Positions 18,469 through 26,676 are shown, counted from the stretch's first letter. The stretch is 64,000 nucleotides of DNA from Sphingomonas radiodurans (GCF_020866845.1 NZ_CP086594.1:1302001-1366000); one strand, 5' to 3'. The notes: generated by a model from the letters alone, not told the origin. Numbers and translations: made by a program.

Positions 18469-19098
18469 ATGGCCGTTGTCGCTAAAGATTCTGAGGTTAT
18501 GCCCCGGCTGGAGCAGTTGGGCGCCACCAAGGCGCCGCTCCTCGACGTTATCCGCGCTGCGGTCGGCGGTCGGCGCAACGCAACGTCCTATCATCCCTTG
18601 AGCGCAGGCGGTCTCCAGTCTTGGATCGAAGGCACCGCGCATCTGCGCCGCGTCTTCCTGCCGCTTGGTTGGGAGATCTGCCGGCGCGACAATATCGAAT
18701 CGGTCTACAACCCGAAGACCGGCATCAAGATCGTCTTCCAGAACGCCGATCGCGCGGGCGATCCGCTCTATGACCCCATCGCGACGTCCCGGAAAGGCGC
18801 CGGCTCGGCGCGTGCGGTCGAGCTCGGGCAATTTGAGCTTTTTGCCGAGGACGAGGAACGGAAGGAAAAGGAAATCGCCGAATTGACGGCGGCGACCTGG
18901 ATGTTGTTCGTCCATGCCGATCGCGATGACGTACGCGCCGAACTGTCGTGCCCGATCGCGATCAGCGACGAGCAGTTCGATGGATTTCACGAGCGCATCC
19001 TGCTCGTGCAGAAGGGCGAGTGGGACGGTCCCGATCCGCTGGCGGACGACGATGAGCCGCCGGCCGACTATAAGGTGAACGTCTCCCGCAAGGGTTGA
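18469..19098 (+). CDS. unknown protein coupled to an XRE-ImmA gene
   Basis: A 209-aa soluble protein that I do not recognise. The start at 18469 (MAVVAKDSEVMPRL) is preferred; an ATG at 18436 is also open but lies inside the inverted repeat. Visible features are SAGGLQSWIEGTAHLRRVFLPLGW, a YNPKTGIKIVFQNAD block, an acidic-basic helix (FAEDEERKEKEIAEL) and an acidic tail (LADDDEPPADY). There is no signal peptide or membrane segment. It overlaps the next gene by one base (TGATG). In this position, upstream of an XRE-ImmA regulator, it could be a toxin, a stress effector or the regulated target. Confidence 0.7.
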   Translation: MAVVAKDSEVMPRLEQLGATKAPLLDVIRAAVGGRRNATSYHPLSAGGLQSWIEGTAHLRRVFLPLGWEICRRDNIESVYNPKTGIKIVFQNADRAGDPLYDPIATSRKGAGSARAVELGQFELFAEDEERKEKEIAELTAATWMLFVHADRDDVRAELSCPIAISDEQFDGFHERILLVQKGEWDGPDPLADDDEPPADYKVNVSRKG

Positions 19099-20174
19099 TG
19101 GCCGCAGTGTTCAATCCTCAACGACTGATTCTTGGCCGCAAGCGGCGCAAGCTGACCGCCCGTGCGCTGGCCGGTGCGGTGGGCGTGTCGCCCATCACGA
19201 TCTCGCGCCTGGAAAATGGTGCGAACGAACCGGAGATCGAAACCGTCGAGGCGCTGGCGCAGGCGCTGTCGTTCCCGAAGGCATTCTTCTACGCCGAAGA
19301 CGTCGACGAGCTGCCCGCCGAAGCGGCGAGCTTTCGCAGCCTGTCATCGATGACGGCGAAGGAGCGCGATGCCGCACTGTCCGCAGGCGTGATCGCCTAT
19401 CTTTTCCACGACTGGGTCGCCGAGCGGTTCAACCTGCCGGAAAGCGAGGTACCGAACCTGCGCGGCGATGCGACGCCTGAGTCTGCCGCGCAGATCGTGC
19501 GCGCGCAGTGGGGGCTTGGCCAGCTGCCGATCTCGAACATGATCAAGCTGCTCGAGTCCAAGGGCGTCAGGGTCTTCTCGCTGTACGAGGACACCGCCAA
19601 TGTCGATGCATTCTCCTGCTGGCGCGACGATCAGCCGTTCGTGTTCCTCAACACGTTCAAGTCGGCCGAGCGCAGCCGCTTCGACGCGGCGCACGAACTG
19701 GGGCATCTCGTCATGCACAAGCATGGCGCGCCCCAGGACAGCCGCCAGGCGGAGAGCGAGGCCGACCGGTTCGCATCCGCGCTGCTGATGCCCGCAGACG
19801 ACGTAACCAGCCGGATCCGCTATGTCTCGGACCTCGACAGCCTCATCCCGGCAAAGAAGCGCTGGGGCGTATCGGTCGCAGCGCTCGCCTATCGGCTTCA
19901 CAAGCTCGGGGTGGTCAGCGACTGGCAGAACCGCAGCTTGAACATCGAGATTTCGAGCCGCGGCTATCGCCGCCGCGAGCCCGAGGGATTGCCGGGGGAA
20001 TCCTCAGCGCTGTGGCCGCAGATCTTCACGACGCTGTGGCGCGAGCGGATCACGCGCGACCATATCGCCGCAGAGATTCATGTACCGACCAGCGAGCTCG
20101 ACGGTATCTTGTTTCAGTTGACGGGCCGATGCTCGGCAGCCGGCGACGAGCTGGCGAGGATTCGCGTTGTCTGA
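19098..20174 (+). CDS. XRE-family HTH / ImmA-IrrE metallopeptidase
   Basis: A 358-aa fusion. An N-terminal XRE HTH (about 8-62; LTARALAGAVGVSPITISRLE) precedes an ImmA/IrrE zinc peptidase domain with the HExxH motif AAHELGHLVMH and the third-ligand region ESEADRFASALLMP. The C-terminal 100 residues resemble the winged-helix end of such proteins. Proteins of this type, as in phage-type and ICEBs1 switches, cleave or bind a repressor in response to stress. The ATG at 19098 is used; a TTG one codon earlier is open. It is translated with the unknown gene upstream and ends 57 bp from the convergent DUF6527-like gene. Confidence 0.88.
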   Translation: MAAVFNPQRLILGRKRRKLTARALAGAVGVSPITISRLENGANEPEIETVEALAQALSFPKAFFYAEDVDELPAEAASFRSLSSMTAKERDAALSAGVIAYLFHDWVAERFNLPESEVPNLRGDATPESAAQIVRAQWGLGQLPISNMIKLLESKGVRVFSLYEDTANVDAFSCWRDDQPFVFLNTFKSAERSRFDAAHELGHLVMHKHGAPQDSRQAESEADRFASALLMPADDVTSRIRYVSDLDSLIPAKKRWGVSVAALAYRLHKLGVVSDWQNRSLNIEISSRGYRRREPEGLPGESSALWPQIFTTLWRERITRDHIAAEIHVPTSELDGILFQLTGRCSAAGDELARIRVV

Positions 20175-20231
20175 GTGAAGTTGCCTCGGGGATTAGCACG
20201 CGCCGGGTTAGTACGCCGTTCGCGCAATACC

Positions 20232-20564
20232 CTAGCCGCACCATTCTACGCGGCCGCCGCGAACCCAGAAATGCGACCGGCAGCCGGCGCGCCGCCACAC
20301 CGAGGGCGACAAGCTGGGCCGGCCGTGGCGGTCGAATGCCAGCGACCAACGGGGCTTGGCCTCGGCGACCAACACGAGCTCGATCGTATCGCCGCATCCG
20401 CACGGGCAGCGCATGCCGACGCTCCAGTCCTCGCCATCGTCGCGGACGACGACGAGATCGCGGCTCGGCAGTGTGGCCGGCAGCGTATCGCCATCGGCGA
20501 CCCGAAGCCGCCGCCATGGGCGCCAGCGCTCCTTGGTGTTGCGCCACCAGTGGTGGAGATTCAT
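20232..20564 (-). CDS. DUF6527-like Cys-rich protein, third gene of the ubiquitin-like operon
   Basis: A 110-aa protein with a basic, Trp-rich N-terminus (HHWWRNTKERWRPWRRL) and the cluster MRCPCGCGDTIELVL (Cys53, 55, 57), followed by PSVWRRAGCRSHFWVRGGRV with Cys95. The CxCxC group and the late Cys suggest zinc binding. It resembles DUF6527, small proteins I associate with bacterial E1/E2 operons, and is assigned by eye. It starts with an ATGA overlap on the JAB-E1 gene, so it belongs to the conjugation operon. It might act as an adaptor or E3-like factor; this is inference. Confidence 0.72.
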   Translation of the reverse strand: MNLHHWWRNTKERWRPWRRLRVADGDTLPATLPSRDLVVVRDDGEDWSVGMRCPCGCGDTIELVLVAEAKPRWSLAFDRHGRPSLSPSVWRRAGCRSHFWVRGGRVEWCG

Positions 20565-21964
20565 GTCGTGCCCCCGGTATTCAGCTTGGCAAGGGCGGGC
20601 AGCCCGAGCAGCGGCTCGCGCGCGCCGCGGGCGAACGCGGGATTACGCGCCTTGGCGAAGCTGTCCTCACGGAAATGATCCTCGTCGCAGGCGGCCAGGC
20701 TGAACATCGTGCGGGCATAGCCAAGATTTGCCTCCAGCCGGAACGGATAGGCGCGGGCGATGAACTCGTTCATGCAGGCCGACGCTGCGCGCATGTTGAG
20801 CGTGATGACGGCCGGCGCCTCCTCGACGGCGCCCTTGATGTAGCCGGCATCCAGCTCCTGGGCATGCGCGGCAGGCGCCGCGCGGCGCAGATACTCGCCC
20901 CGCAAACTCTCGGGCGTATAGACCTGCCGGTCGCCCAGCGTGGCGCCGCCGGGTTGGACATAGTCGATCCGGCCCACCGCATCGGCGATCGCGAGCCCGT
21001 GAAGAGTCTTGCGCACCGGAATGACCACCCCAACGTCGAACAGCGGCAGCAGGAATGCCGCCGCGATCAGATCGGCGATATGGCGCGCCTCGAGGCTGTC
21101 GACGCAGCAGAACAGCACGTCGCCCTGCGCGGCGGCCAATACCGCATCGCGTGTGTTGATCGACTCGGCGCAGGGGAGCGCCACGCTCGGTCCGCGATAG
21201 GCGGTAACCGCATCGGCAAAGGCATCGACCTTAAGGCGGGCGGCCTGTGCGTCTGCGATCGTCGTGTTTAGTATGCGGTTCAAGTTCTTGTGCTCGATGC
21301 GGTCGAAATCGATGAGCGTCACCCGGCCGAAACCGAGCCGTGCGGCCTGTTCGGCCTGGATCGATCCGGTCCCCGACACGCCGATCACGACGGCGTGCAG
21401 CCGGCCCAGCTCGGCGGTCATGGCGCCGGTGAACGCCACCGGCCTGACGAGCGGCGCCGCGCAGAAGGCAGCGTCGCCCCACCAGAACGCGATGTCATCG
21501 CCCGCGCAAGTGACCAGATCGACCGGCGTGGCCACGAGGTCGGAGGCGTAGAGCCGTGCCCGCACCGCGCCGTCCGGCGTCATGATTGCCGATCCATGAC
21601 GCTCGCCATAGGCCTGGAACAGGGCCGGGATGGTAACGCAGTCGCTGGCGTCGTCGATCTCCGAAAAGGCGAACAGGCCGCCGGGATGCGAATGGAGCAA
21701 GACGATGGTGAGCGCTTCGCTCTCGCCGCGATCGATCGCCTGCTCGAGATAGGCGCCGGGCCAGGTGATCGCGTCCCGCTCGCGCCGCGCGCATTCGGCA
21801 TGCGGCACTAGGAGGACGTCCCGCACGACGAGCTTGAAGCGCGGTCCCGGCGTGAGCGCGCACAGCAGGATGGCGGCCGCTTCGCGGCCGTCGCTGGGAA
21901 AGAGATGATCGTGGAGCATGCTGTGCTGCACGCCGGCGATCGAGAGCGTCGTGCGCGGGGTCAC
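20561..21964 (-). CDS. JAB/JAMM peptidase fused to ThiF/E1-like adenylyltransferase
   Basis: A 467-aa fusion of two ubiquitin-pathway activities. Residues about 8-135 form a JAB/MPN domain with the complete JAMM set: Glu28, HSHP (His91, His93), Ser101 and Asp104. This domain would trim or remove the ubiquitin-like protein. Residues about 185-420 form an E1/ThiF domain with the ATP-binding glycine loop GVSGTGS (195-201), LIDFD (Asp219, Asp221) and HKNLNRIL (Asn227, Asn229, Arg230), for adenylation of the Ubl C-terminus. No canonical E1 catalytic Cys position is obvious, though Cys286-287 and Cys425 exist. The GTG start at 21964 forms a GTGA overlap with the Ubl-E2 gene; the longer open frame is shadow. 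Confidence 0.9.
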   Translation of the reverse strand: MTPRTTLSIAGVQHSMLHDHLFPSDGREAAAILLCALTPGPRFKLVVRDVLLVPHAECARRERDAITWPGAYLEQAIDRGESEALTIVLLHSHPGGLFAFSEIDDASDCVTIPALFQAYGERHGSAIMTPDGAVRARLYASDLVATPVDLVTCAGDDIAFWWGDAAFCAAPLVRPVAFTGAMTAELGRLHAVVIGVSGTGSIQAEQAARLGFGRVTLIDFDRIEHKNLNRILNTTIADAQAARLKVDAFADAVTAYRGPSVALPCAESINTRDAVLAAAQGDVLFCCVDSLEARHIADLIAAAFLLPLFDVGVVIPVRKTLHGLAIADAVGRIDYVQPGGATLGDRQVYTPESLRGEYLRRAAPAAHAQELDAGYIKGAVEEAPAVITLNMRAASACMNEFIARAYPFRLEANLGYARTMFSLAACDEDHFREDSFAKARNPAFARGAREPLLGLPALAKLNTGGTT

Positions 21965-23073
21965 TCGCCGACCTCCTTGGCCAGCGCGGCTTCGACGAGC
22001 CCAAGCTGCGTCACAACATTGTCGGTGGCCGCGTCCCAGGGTGCCGACGGCCCGCGATAACGTGACCAGCCGTGAAACTCGACGCCGAGCAGCGTTCCGC
22101 GCAGCTGCGTGTTCGGGATTTCGCACCCAGACGTGAGCGCGAGTGGCGGATAGGCATAGAAGCCGTAGATCGCGGCGCCAGGATAGGCGGGCGGGATTTC
22201 CAGCGCGAGGCGCACCTGGGTCTTAGTGTAGCCGGCGGGCACCCGGTAGCCATGAATCAGCAGCCACCGGCGGTCCGCCTCGACAATCGTCTCCCACCTC
22301 AGCCCCAGCCGGTCGAGATAAGCCGTATCGACATCGAGCAGCGCGAATTCGCGGTGAGGCGCCGGCGGCGCCTCACCATTGTCGACATTCTTCGGAGTCA
22401 GCCGGAGTTTTTCGATGCCCGGCGTATCAAGATCGAGCCCGGTGTCGAGCTCGACCGGCTGCTTGGGCTGGCCCACCACCTTGAAGAACATGTGCCACGG
22501 CTTGGCCGTGTCGAAGCCGGCCTGCTCCATCGCGTCGCGCACCGTGATGGTCGACGCGGCGACGTCGATCACGACGCCGTGCACATTGAGCTTCCACACC
22601 GCCTTGCGCGCGATGAAGGATTCGGTACCCTCGGGGTCGAGATCGACGAGATCATGATCGTCGATGCGGCGGTCGGGCCGATCGGCCTTTTCGAGATAGA
22701 TCGCCATGTCCGGAGACACTGCGCCCAGCTTGCGGATCAGCCCGCCGGTCACGACCCGACACGGCCATTCGAACCGGTCACCGCTTAGCTTGAAAAAATA
22801 GAGCCGGTCGGAAGCGACGATCACGAAGCGACCGTCCTGGTGCCGCAAATCGACCGGCTTTTCCGGTTCGACGAGGTCGAGCGCTCCGTCGGCGCCGACC
22901 TGCAGCACCACCGCATCGTCGGGGGGCTTGACGCCCGCCGCGCGCGCCAGCTGCAAGCCGGTAGGCGTGAGATCGTCGATCTGGACGGTACGGTAGGTCA
23001 GCGACGCATCGGCGACTTCGATGCTGTAACGGTCTTTGCCACGGCGGAGCGCGGCTTCTGCAATCTGGGACAT
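21961..23073 (-). CDS. triple ubiquitin-like (multiubiquitin) protein fused to an E2-like domain
   Basis: A 370-aa protein and first gene of the operon. Three beta-grasp (multiubiquitin-type) repeats are visible at about 15-78, 82-155 and 157-228; each ends in a similar edge strand (PVDLRHQDGRFVIV, DLVDLDPEGTESF, DLDTPGIEKLRLTPK). After TPKNVDNGEAPP comes an E2-like domain (about 241-370) resembling prokaryotic E2 family E: LLIHGYRVPAGY, EIPPAYPGAAIYGFYAYPP and EFHGWSRYRGPSAPWD. Cys317 (SGCEIP) is the only Cys in the E2 part, but whether it is catalytic is unclear. Start taken at 23073 (MSQIAEAAL), the ATG that leaves the shared promoter region intact. The Ubl must be cut from E2 or act in cis. 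Confidence 0.88.
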   Translation of the reverse strand: MSQIAEAALRRGKDRYSIEVADASLTYRTVQIDDLTPTGLQLARAAGVKPPDDAVVLQVGADGALDLVEPEKPVDLRHQDGRFVIVASDRLYFFKLSGDRFEWPCRVVTGGLIRKLGAVSPDMAIYLEKADRPDRRIDDHDLVDLDPEGTESFIARKAVWKLNVHGVVIDVAASTITVRDAMEQAGFDTAKPWHMFFKVVGQPKQPVELDTGLDLDTPGIEKLRLTPKNVDNGEAPPAPHREFALLDVDTAYLDRLGLRWETIVEADRRWLLIHGYRVPAGYTKTQVRLALEIPPAYPGAAIYGFYAYPPLALTSGCEIPNTQLRGTLLGVEFHGWSRYRGPSAPWDAATDNVVTQLGLVEAALAKEVGE

Positions 23074-23113
23074 TCGAACAACTCCGTTGCGTGCCGGCGC
23101 CCTTGCCGGTGCC

Positions 23114-23177
23114 GCTAACATCGCTACGCATGCTAAGTTTGTCAAGCATTGACTTAGCGGCGCTTGATGTTCTTAGC
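23114..23177. promoter_or_regulatory. symmetric divergent operator/promoter of the Ubl operon and XRE-ImmA pair
   Basis: Four half-sites mirror each other about position 23145: GCTAAC (23114-23119), GCTAAG (23132-23137), CTTAGC (23153-23158) and CTTAGC (23172-23177), spaced 18-21 bp, close to two helical turns. The centre holds back-to-back -35 boxes: TTGACA on minus (23145-23140) and TTGACT on plus (23149-23154). Minus-strand -10 GATGTT (23122-23117) sits at 17-bp spacing. The XRE protein encoded at 23239 is the obvious ligand. Confidence 0.68.
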
Positions 23178-23238
23178 GAGCCGTAGTAGGAGTCATGCGT
23201 CGGACTGCGTGTCCGGCGTACCTAAGCAAGGAGGCCAG

Positions 23239-23622
23239 ATGAGCGATGAGAAAACTACCGATGCGGGGAGGCCGGACGGACTGGGCCGATATCTCAAAAG
23301 TGTTCGGCTCGGCCTCGATCTGTCGCTCCGGGACGTCGAAGAGGCGACCGGGAAAGAAGTAAGCAATGCCTATTTGAGCCAGTTGGAAACCGGCAAGATC
23401 AACAAGCCGTCACCCCATATTCTGTATGCTTTGTCGACGGCGCTCGGGGTACCGTACGAGTCGCTCATGGAGCGCGCGGGATATATTGCTCCCTCGAAGG
23501 AACGGGCCGCGGGCGCGAAACATGGACGGGCCGCGACCTTCGCGATTGATAATCTTACTCAGGACGAGGAGCAGGCCTTGCTGGACCATCTCGCTTATAT
23601 CCGCTGGCACCGCAATAAATGA
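23239..23622 (+). CDS. XRE-family transcriptional regulator
   Basis: A 127-aa protein with an HTH at about 17-75 ([34 protein letters not shown]) and a helical C-terminus (LTQDEEQALLDHLAYIRWHRNK). The start at 23239 has a strong AAGGAGG Shine-Dalgarno 6 bases before it; an earlier in-frame ATG at 23164 lies in the operator region and is rejected. It is likely a repressor of both the divergent Ubl operon and its own operon. It overlaps the ImmA-like gene by ATGA. Confidence 0.9.
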   Translation: MSDEKTTDAGRPDGLGRYLKSVRLGLDLSLRDVEEATGKEVSNAYLSQLETGKINKPSPHILYALSTALGVPYESLMERAGYIAPSKERAAGAKHGRAATFAIDNLTQDEEQALLDHLAYIRWHRNK

Positions 23623-24536
23623 CCCGGCGGCCGGACGACTGCAGCCTGACCCCGGTGCAGTTGGCGAAAATCCGCAATGAGGCCGAGCGCGCGCTGCGAG
23701 AAGCAGGCGCGCTCGGCGTGCTCCCGACGCCGATCCAGGACATCCTCGCCGTCGCGAATGTCGAAGAGGTCAAGGAGGATGTGCTCAACGAGGGCTTTCT
23801 CGCAAGAATGCGCCACAAGGCGGGCGACGCCGTCAAGCGGGCTCTGTCCAAGGTCATGGGGCTGTTCGATGCCGCGGCCGGGCTGATCTTTCTCGATCAG
23901 CTGCTGATGCCGGTGAAGAAGCGCTTCGTCACCCTCCACGAAGCCGGCCACGGCTTCCTTCCGTGGCAGCGCGCGATGTACAAGCTGGTCGAGGATTGCG
24001 ACCAAGCCCTCGATCCGCAAGCTGCCGACCTGTTCGACCGCGAAGCGAATGTGTTCGCATCCGAGGTGCTGTTCCAGAACGACGCGTTCCATCACATGGC
24101 CGCCGACGAGAAGTTCAGCATCTGGACGCCGATTAAGCTGGCCAAGAAGTTCGACGCCTCGCTTTATTCGTCGATCCGGCAATATGTCTCCAAGCACGAC
24201 AAATGTTGCGTCGTCCTCGTGCTGAACCCGCCCGAACTGATCGAAGGCGACGGATTTCGATGCACTCTTCGCCGGGTCATCGCGTCGAACAGCTTCCTTG
24301 CCACGTTCGGGGAGCACCCCTGGCCCGCCGTTTACACGCCCGACGATGAACTCGGGCGTTTCATCCCGGTGGCGGGGCGCAAGTCATCGGGCAAGCGCCA
24401 GACCGCGCTGGTCGATCGCAATGGAGATCGGCACGATTGCGTCGCCGAGTCCTTCACGCAGACGCATCAGGTGTTCATCCTGGTTCATGCTGTAAAAACG
24501 CTTGGCCCGCCGCCCTTCCTGCTACGCGCGGCCTGA
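23619..24536 (+). CDS. ImmA/IrrE-family metallopeptidase
   Basis: A 305-aa protein with the zinc motif VTLHEAGHGFLPWQ (HExxH), a helix with LFDREANVFASEVLFQ that supplies the third ligand, and a C-terminal region of unknown type. There is no signal peptide. Encoded with the XRE gene (ATGA overlap), it most likely inactivates that repressor on a signal, as ImmA does to ImmR, and so switches the Ubl operon on. This is inference from the family and arrangement. A hydrophobic stretch (KVMGLFDAAAGLIFLDQLL) may be part of the fold rather than a membrane segment. Confidence 0.85.
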   Translation: MTRRPDDCSLTPVQLAKIRNEAERALREAGALGVLPTPIQDILAVANVEEVKEDVLNEGFLARMRHKAGDAVKRALSKVMGLFDAAAGLIFLDQLLMPVKKRFVTLHEAGHGFLPWQRAMYKLVEDCDQALDPQAADLFDREANVFASEVLFQNDAFHHMAADEKFSIWTPIKLAKKFDASLYSSIRQYVSKHDKCCVVLVLNPPELIEGDGFRCTLRRVIASNSFLATFGEHPWPAVYTPDDELGRFIPVAGRKSSGKRQTALVDRNGDRHDCVAESFTQTHQVFILVHAVKTLGPPPFLLRAA

Positions 24537-25054
24537 TTCCCACAAAGTATTAGCGCTCCTTTGACGTCCTAAGCGCAGTCGGGGGCGAAACTGGTCTTCC
24601 ACAATTGGTAATGGCACCTCGCGCGGGTGACCTCGCGCGCTTGCGTCCTATTTTGCCGGCCTGTGCCGGTCGTCACCGAGCCCTTCGCCGGGTCTCAGCC
24701 CATCCGGGTAACGGTCGGCCAGGTTGACGGCGGCCTCTGGCCGACCTGAACGAATGAGCGAAGTCGGGCGCCGACATATGGTCCTGAGCGTCCGCATCTG
24801 GATCTGCTACGCCACTAAGTGGCCCCGCTTGAACGAGACGGGTTATCTGAAAGAACGGGTTGTGAGTAGGATCAGACAGCGATCCGACTTTGCGTGCCTG
24901 CTTCCTGCAAGGCAGCAAACCGCCGTCTCCGCCAAGACAGGATCGGCTGGCAGGCGTTCTATGCTGCAACGCTAGCGACCTGAAATACCCACACGATGCT
25001 GCCCACTTCCGGGCAAGCTGCGATACGGCTAGCTCGGCATCGAGGGGCTCTCAT
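24537..25054. other. gene-free stretch in the integrative element
   Basis: 518 bp with no convincing gene. Near the left end, TTAGCG and CTAAGCG (about 24551-24578) resemble the half-sites at 23114-23177, but without symmetry. No terminator or repeat is clear. Confidence 0.5.
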
Positions 25055-25954
25055 ATGACGCTTGGCGTATTCGTTCACCGGACCGATTCGATCTACGATG
25101 ACAGTCCGGCGGAGCGCTACCAGTGCCCGGCACAGTATCTTGGACGTGCCCAGGCATGCGTCGGCGACTGGGTACTCTATTATGAGCCAGTCAAGGTGAA
25201 GGAGACCCGCGGTTATTTTGCGGTCGCACGGGTGCAGGAGATCATCCCAGACCCCGCCGTGGGAGCCATGTTCATCGCCGTGATCGAGCCTGGCAGCTAC
25301 CTCGAGTTCGCGAGTCCAGTGCCGTTCAGCGGCGCTAAAGGGTTAGTTGAACGGGGACTGTTGAACGAGCAGCAGCGCATCTCCGGCCGGGCGCAATCCG
25401 CCGTGCGGCCGATCTCACCGAGGGACTTCAACCGCATCATCGATCTGGGCCTGGGCGATGATGAGGCGCTGTTGCCGCGGACCGATGAAGCGGCTGGTCC
25501 ATCCACCTTGCAGGAGGAGCGAGCGCCCTTCCTGTTCGAGCAGGAACGCCAGAGGATATCTGCTTACACGTCGCGTATCTTCCGCGATCGCGTGTTCCGC
25601 AAGGTCGTCCTGCGCGCCTACGGCGAGCGGTGCGTGATCACTGGTCTCAGGATCATCAACGGTGGCGGTCGGGCCGAGGCGGAGGCCGCACACATCCGCC
25701 CGGTCGAGGCGAATGGTCCGGACATCGTCACCAACGGACTGGCGCTCTCGGGCACGGTTCATTGGATGTTTGATCGTGGGCTGATCAGCCTTTCGGATGA
25801 CCTCGAGATCCTGGTTTCAAGGCAGGCGAACGACCCCGAGAGCGTGCGCGGCATGATCAACAAGACCGGCAGGGCCTTGCCACCAGGAAGGCCGCTGGAT
25901 CGCCCGCATCCGCACTTTCTTGCGTGGCACCGGGAGCATTGTTTCAAGCGTTGA
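25055..25954 (+). CDS. HNH endonuclease (intact copy)
   Basis: A 299-aa nuclease. The N-terminal region (about 1-110; GVFVHRTDSIYDDSPAERYQ, VGDWVLYYEPVKVKETRGYF) is a putative DNA-recognition or EVE/PUA-like module. The C-terminal HNH domain has ERCVITGLRII, EAAHIRPVEANGPDIVTNGL and HWMFDRGLISLSDD. The start at 25055 (MTLGVF) is fixed by alignment with the 15883 copy. It stands alone between two gene-poor stretches in the integrative element, in the same direction as the frameshifted copy outside it. It resembles solitary HNH nucleases of restriction or defence type. Confidence 0.85.
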   Translation: MTLGVFVHRTDSIYDDSPAERYQCPAQYLGRAQACVGDWVLYYEPVKVKETRGYFAVARVQEIIPDPAVGAMFIAVIEPGSYLEFASPVPFSGAKGLVERGLLNEQQRISGRAQSAVRPISPRDFNRIIDLGLGDDEALLPRTDEAAGPSTLQEERAPFLFEQERQRISAYTSRIFRDRVFRKVVLRAYGERCVITGLRIINGGGRAEAEAAHIRPVEANGPDIVTNGLALSGTVHWMFDRGLISLSDDLEILVSRQANDPESVRGMINKTGRALPPGRPLDRPHPHFLAWHREHCFKR

Positions 25955-26427
25955 AGGCTGCCTTTCGGCCCGTTCTCCGCCTACGGGGAAAGCGTTGGCC
26001 GGCTGCGCAGCTCCCCCGGTAAGCGGCTGAGGAACGACGAGCCAGACGCACTTGAACACGTCGCAGGAACGGCTCGACAGGGGGGAATTGCATGCACACC
26101 TTACGCGGCGCACCGCAAATTTAGACAGCAAAGACAAAGACTTGGTGCTGACCACCAAATTCGTGAGTCATGGTCAATGACCACCACGACCATCATTGAT
26201 GACCATTTACGCTAAGTGTTTGTTTCTAGAGCTCTAAGCGGAGGAGCCATTTGTCGTTCGGCCCGAATTCCTGCAGCTGGGACCGACGGCGACGCCGCCT
26301 GACCATAGCGCTTGAAAGCGCGAGTTCCCTTCTGATCGAGCAACCTTGCGGCCCGGTCCTGTTCTGTCTATGTTCTGCTTTGCCTTGCGTAGTGCCTGCC
26401 ACGCTCCCCGAACATTGGAAGCGTGTA
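25955..26427. other. gene-free stretch with a cluster of TGACCA repeats
   Basis: 473 bp between the HNH gene and the Xis-like gene. It holds TGACCACC at 26149-26156 and 26178-26185, the perfect palindrome TGGTCA-A-TGACCA (26171-26183), GACCAT at 26188-26193 and 26201-26206, and TAGAGCTCTA near 26228. These could be Xis/integrase arm sites or an operator. No gene is seen. Confidence 0.5.
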
Positions 26428-26664
26428 ATGAACAAGCATATAGTCCGGTCCAGAGCTGCGTCCGAGCAGGAGCGCGGACAGCTCCCAACGCCAATCGAAC
26501 CCATCGCGGTGCGCATACCTGAGGCCACGCGGCTGACTGGTATCGGGCGGTCCAAGCTCTACGAGTTGATCGCATCGGGCGACATCGAGACGGCAAAGAT
26601 CGGCACCTGCACGCTGATCACCGTCGCCAGTCTCAGGCAGCTGATCGACAGGGCGCGGCGGTGA
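26428..26664 (+). CDS. AlpA/Xis-like excisionase-type DNA-binding protein
   Basis: A 78-aa MerR-type winged-helix protein: VRIPEATRLTGIGRSKLYELIASGDIETAKIG with a final RQLIDRARR. This HTH_17 pattern (recognise, RSKLYELI, GxIxxxKIG) is typical of AlpA and of recombination directionality factors paired with P4-type integrases. Start at 26428 (MNKHIV). Its end is 12 bp from the convergent end of the integrase gene. A role in excision or in control of int is inferred from this pairing. Confidence 0.82.
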   Translation: MNKHIVRSRAASEQERGQLPTPIEPIAVRIPEATRLTGIGRSKLYELIASGDIETAKIGTCTLITVASLRQLIDRARR

Positions 26665-26676
26665 TTGGCGTCGCGC

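Noticed and set aside
24673..24969. Short minus-strand frame in the gap after the ImmA-like gene
   Set aside because: No homology, no ribosome binding site and composition unlike neighbouring genes.
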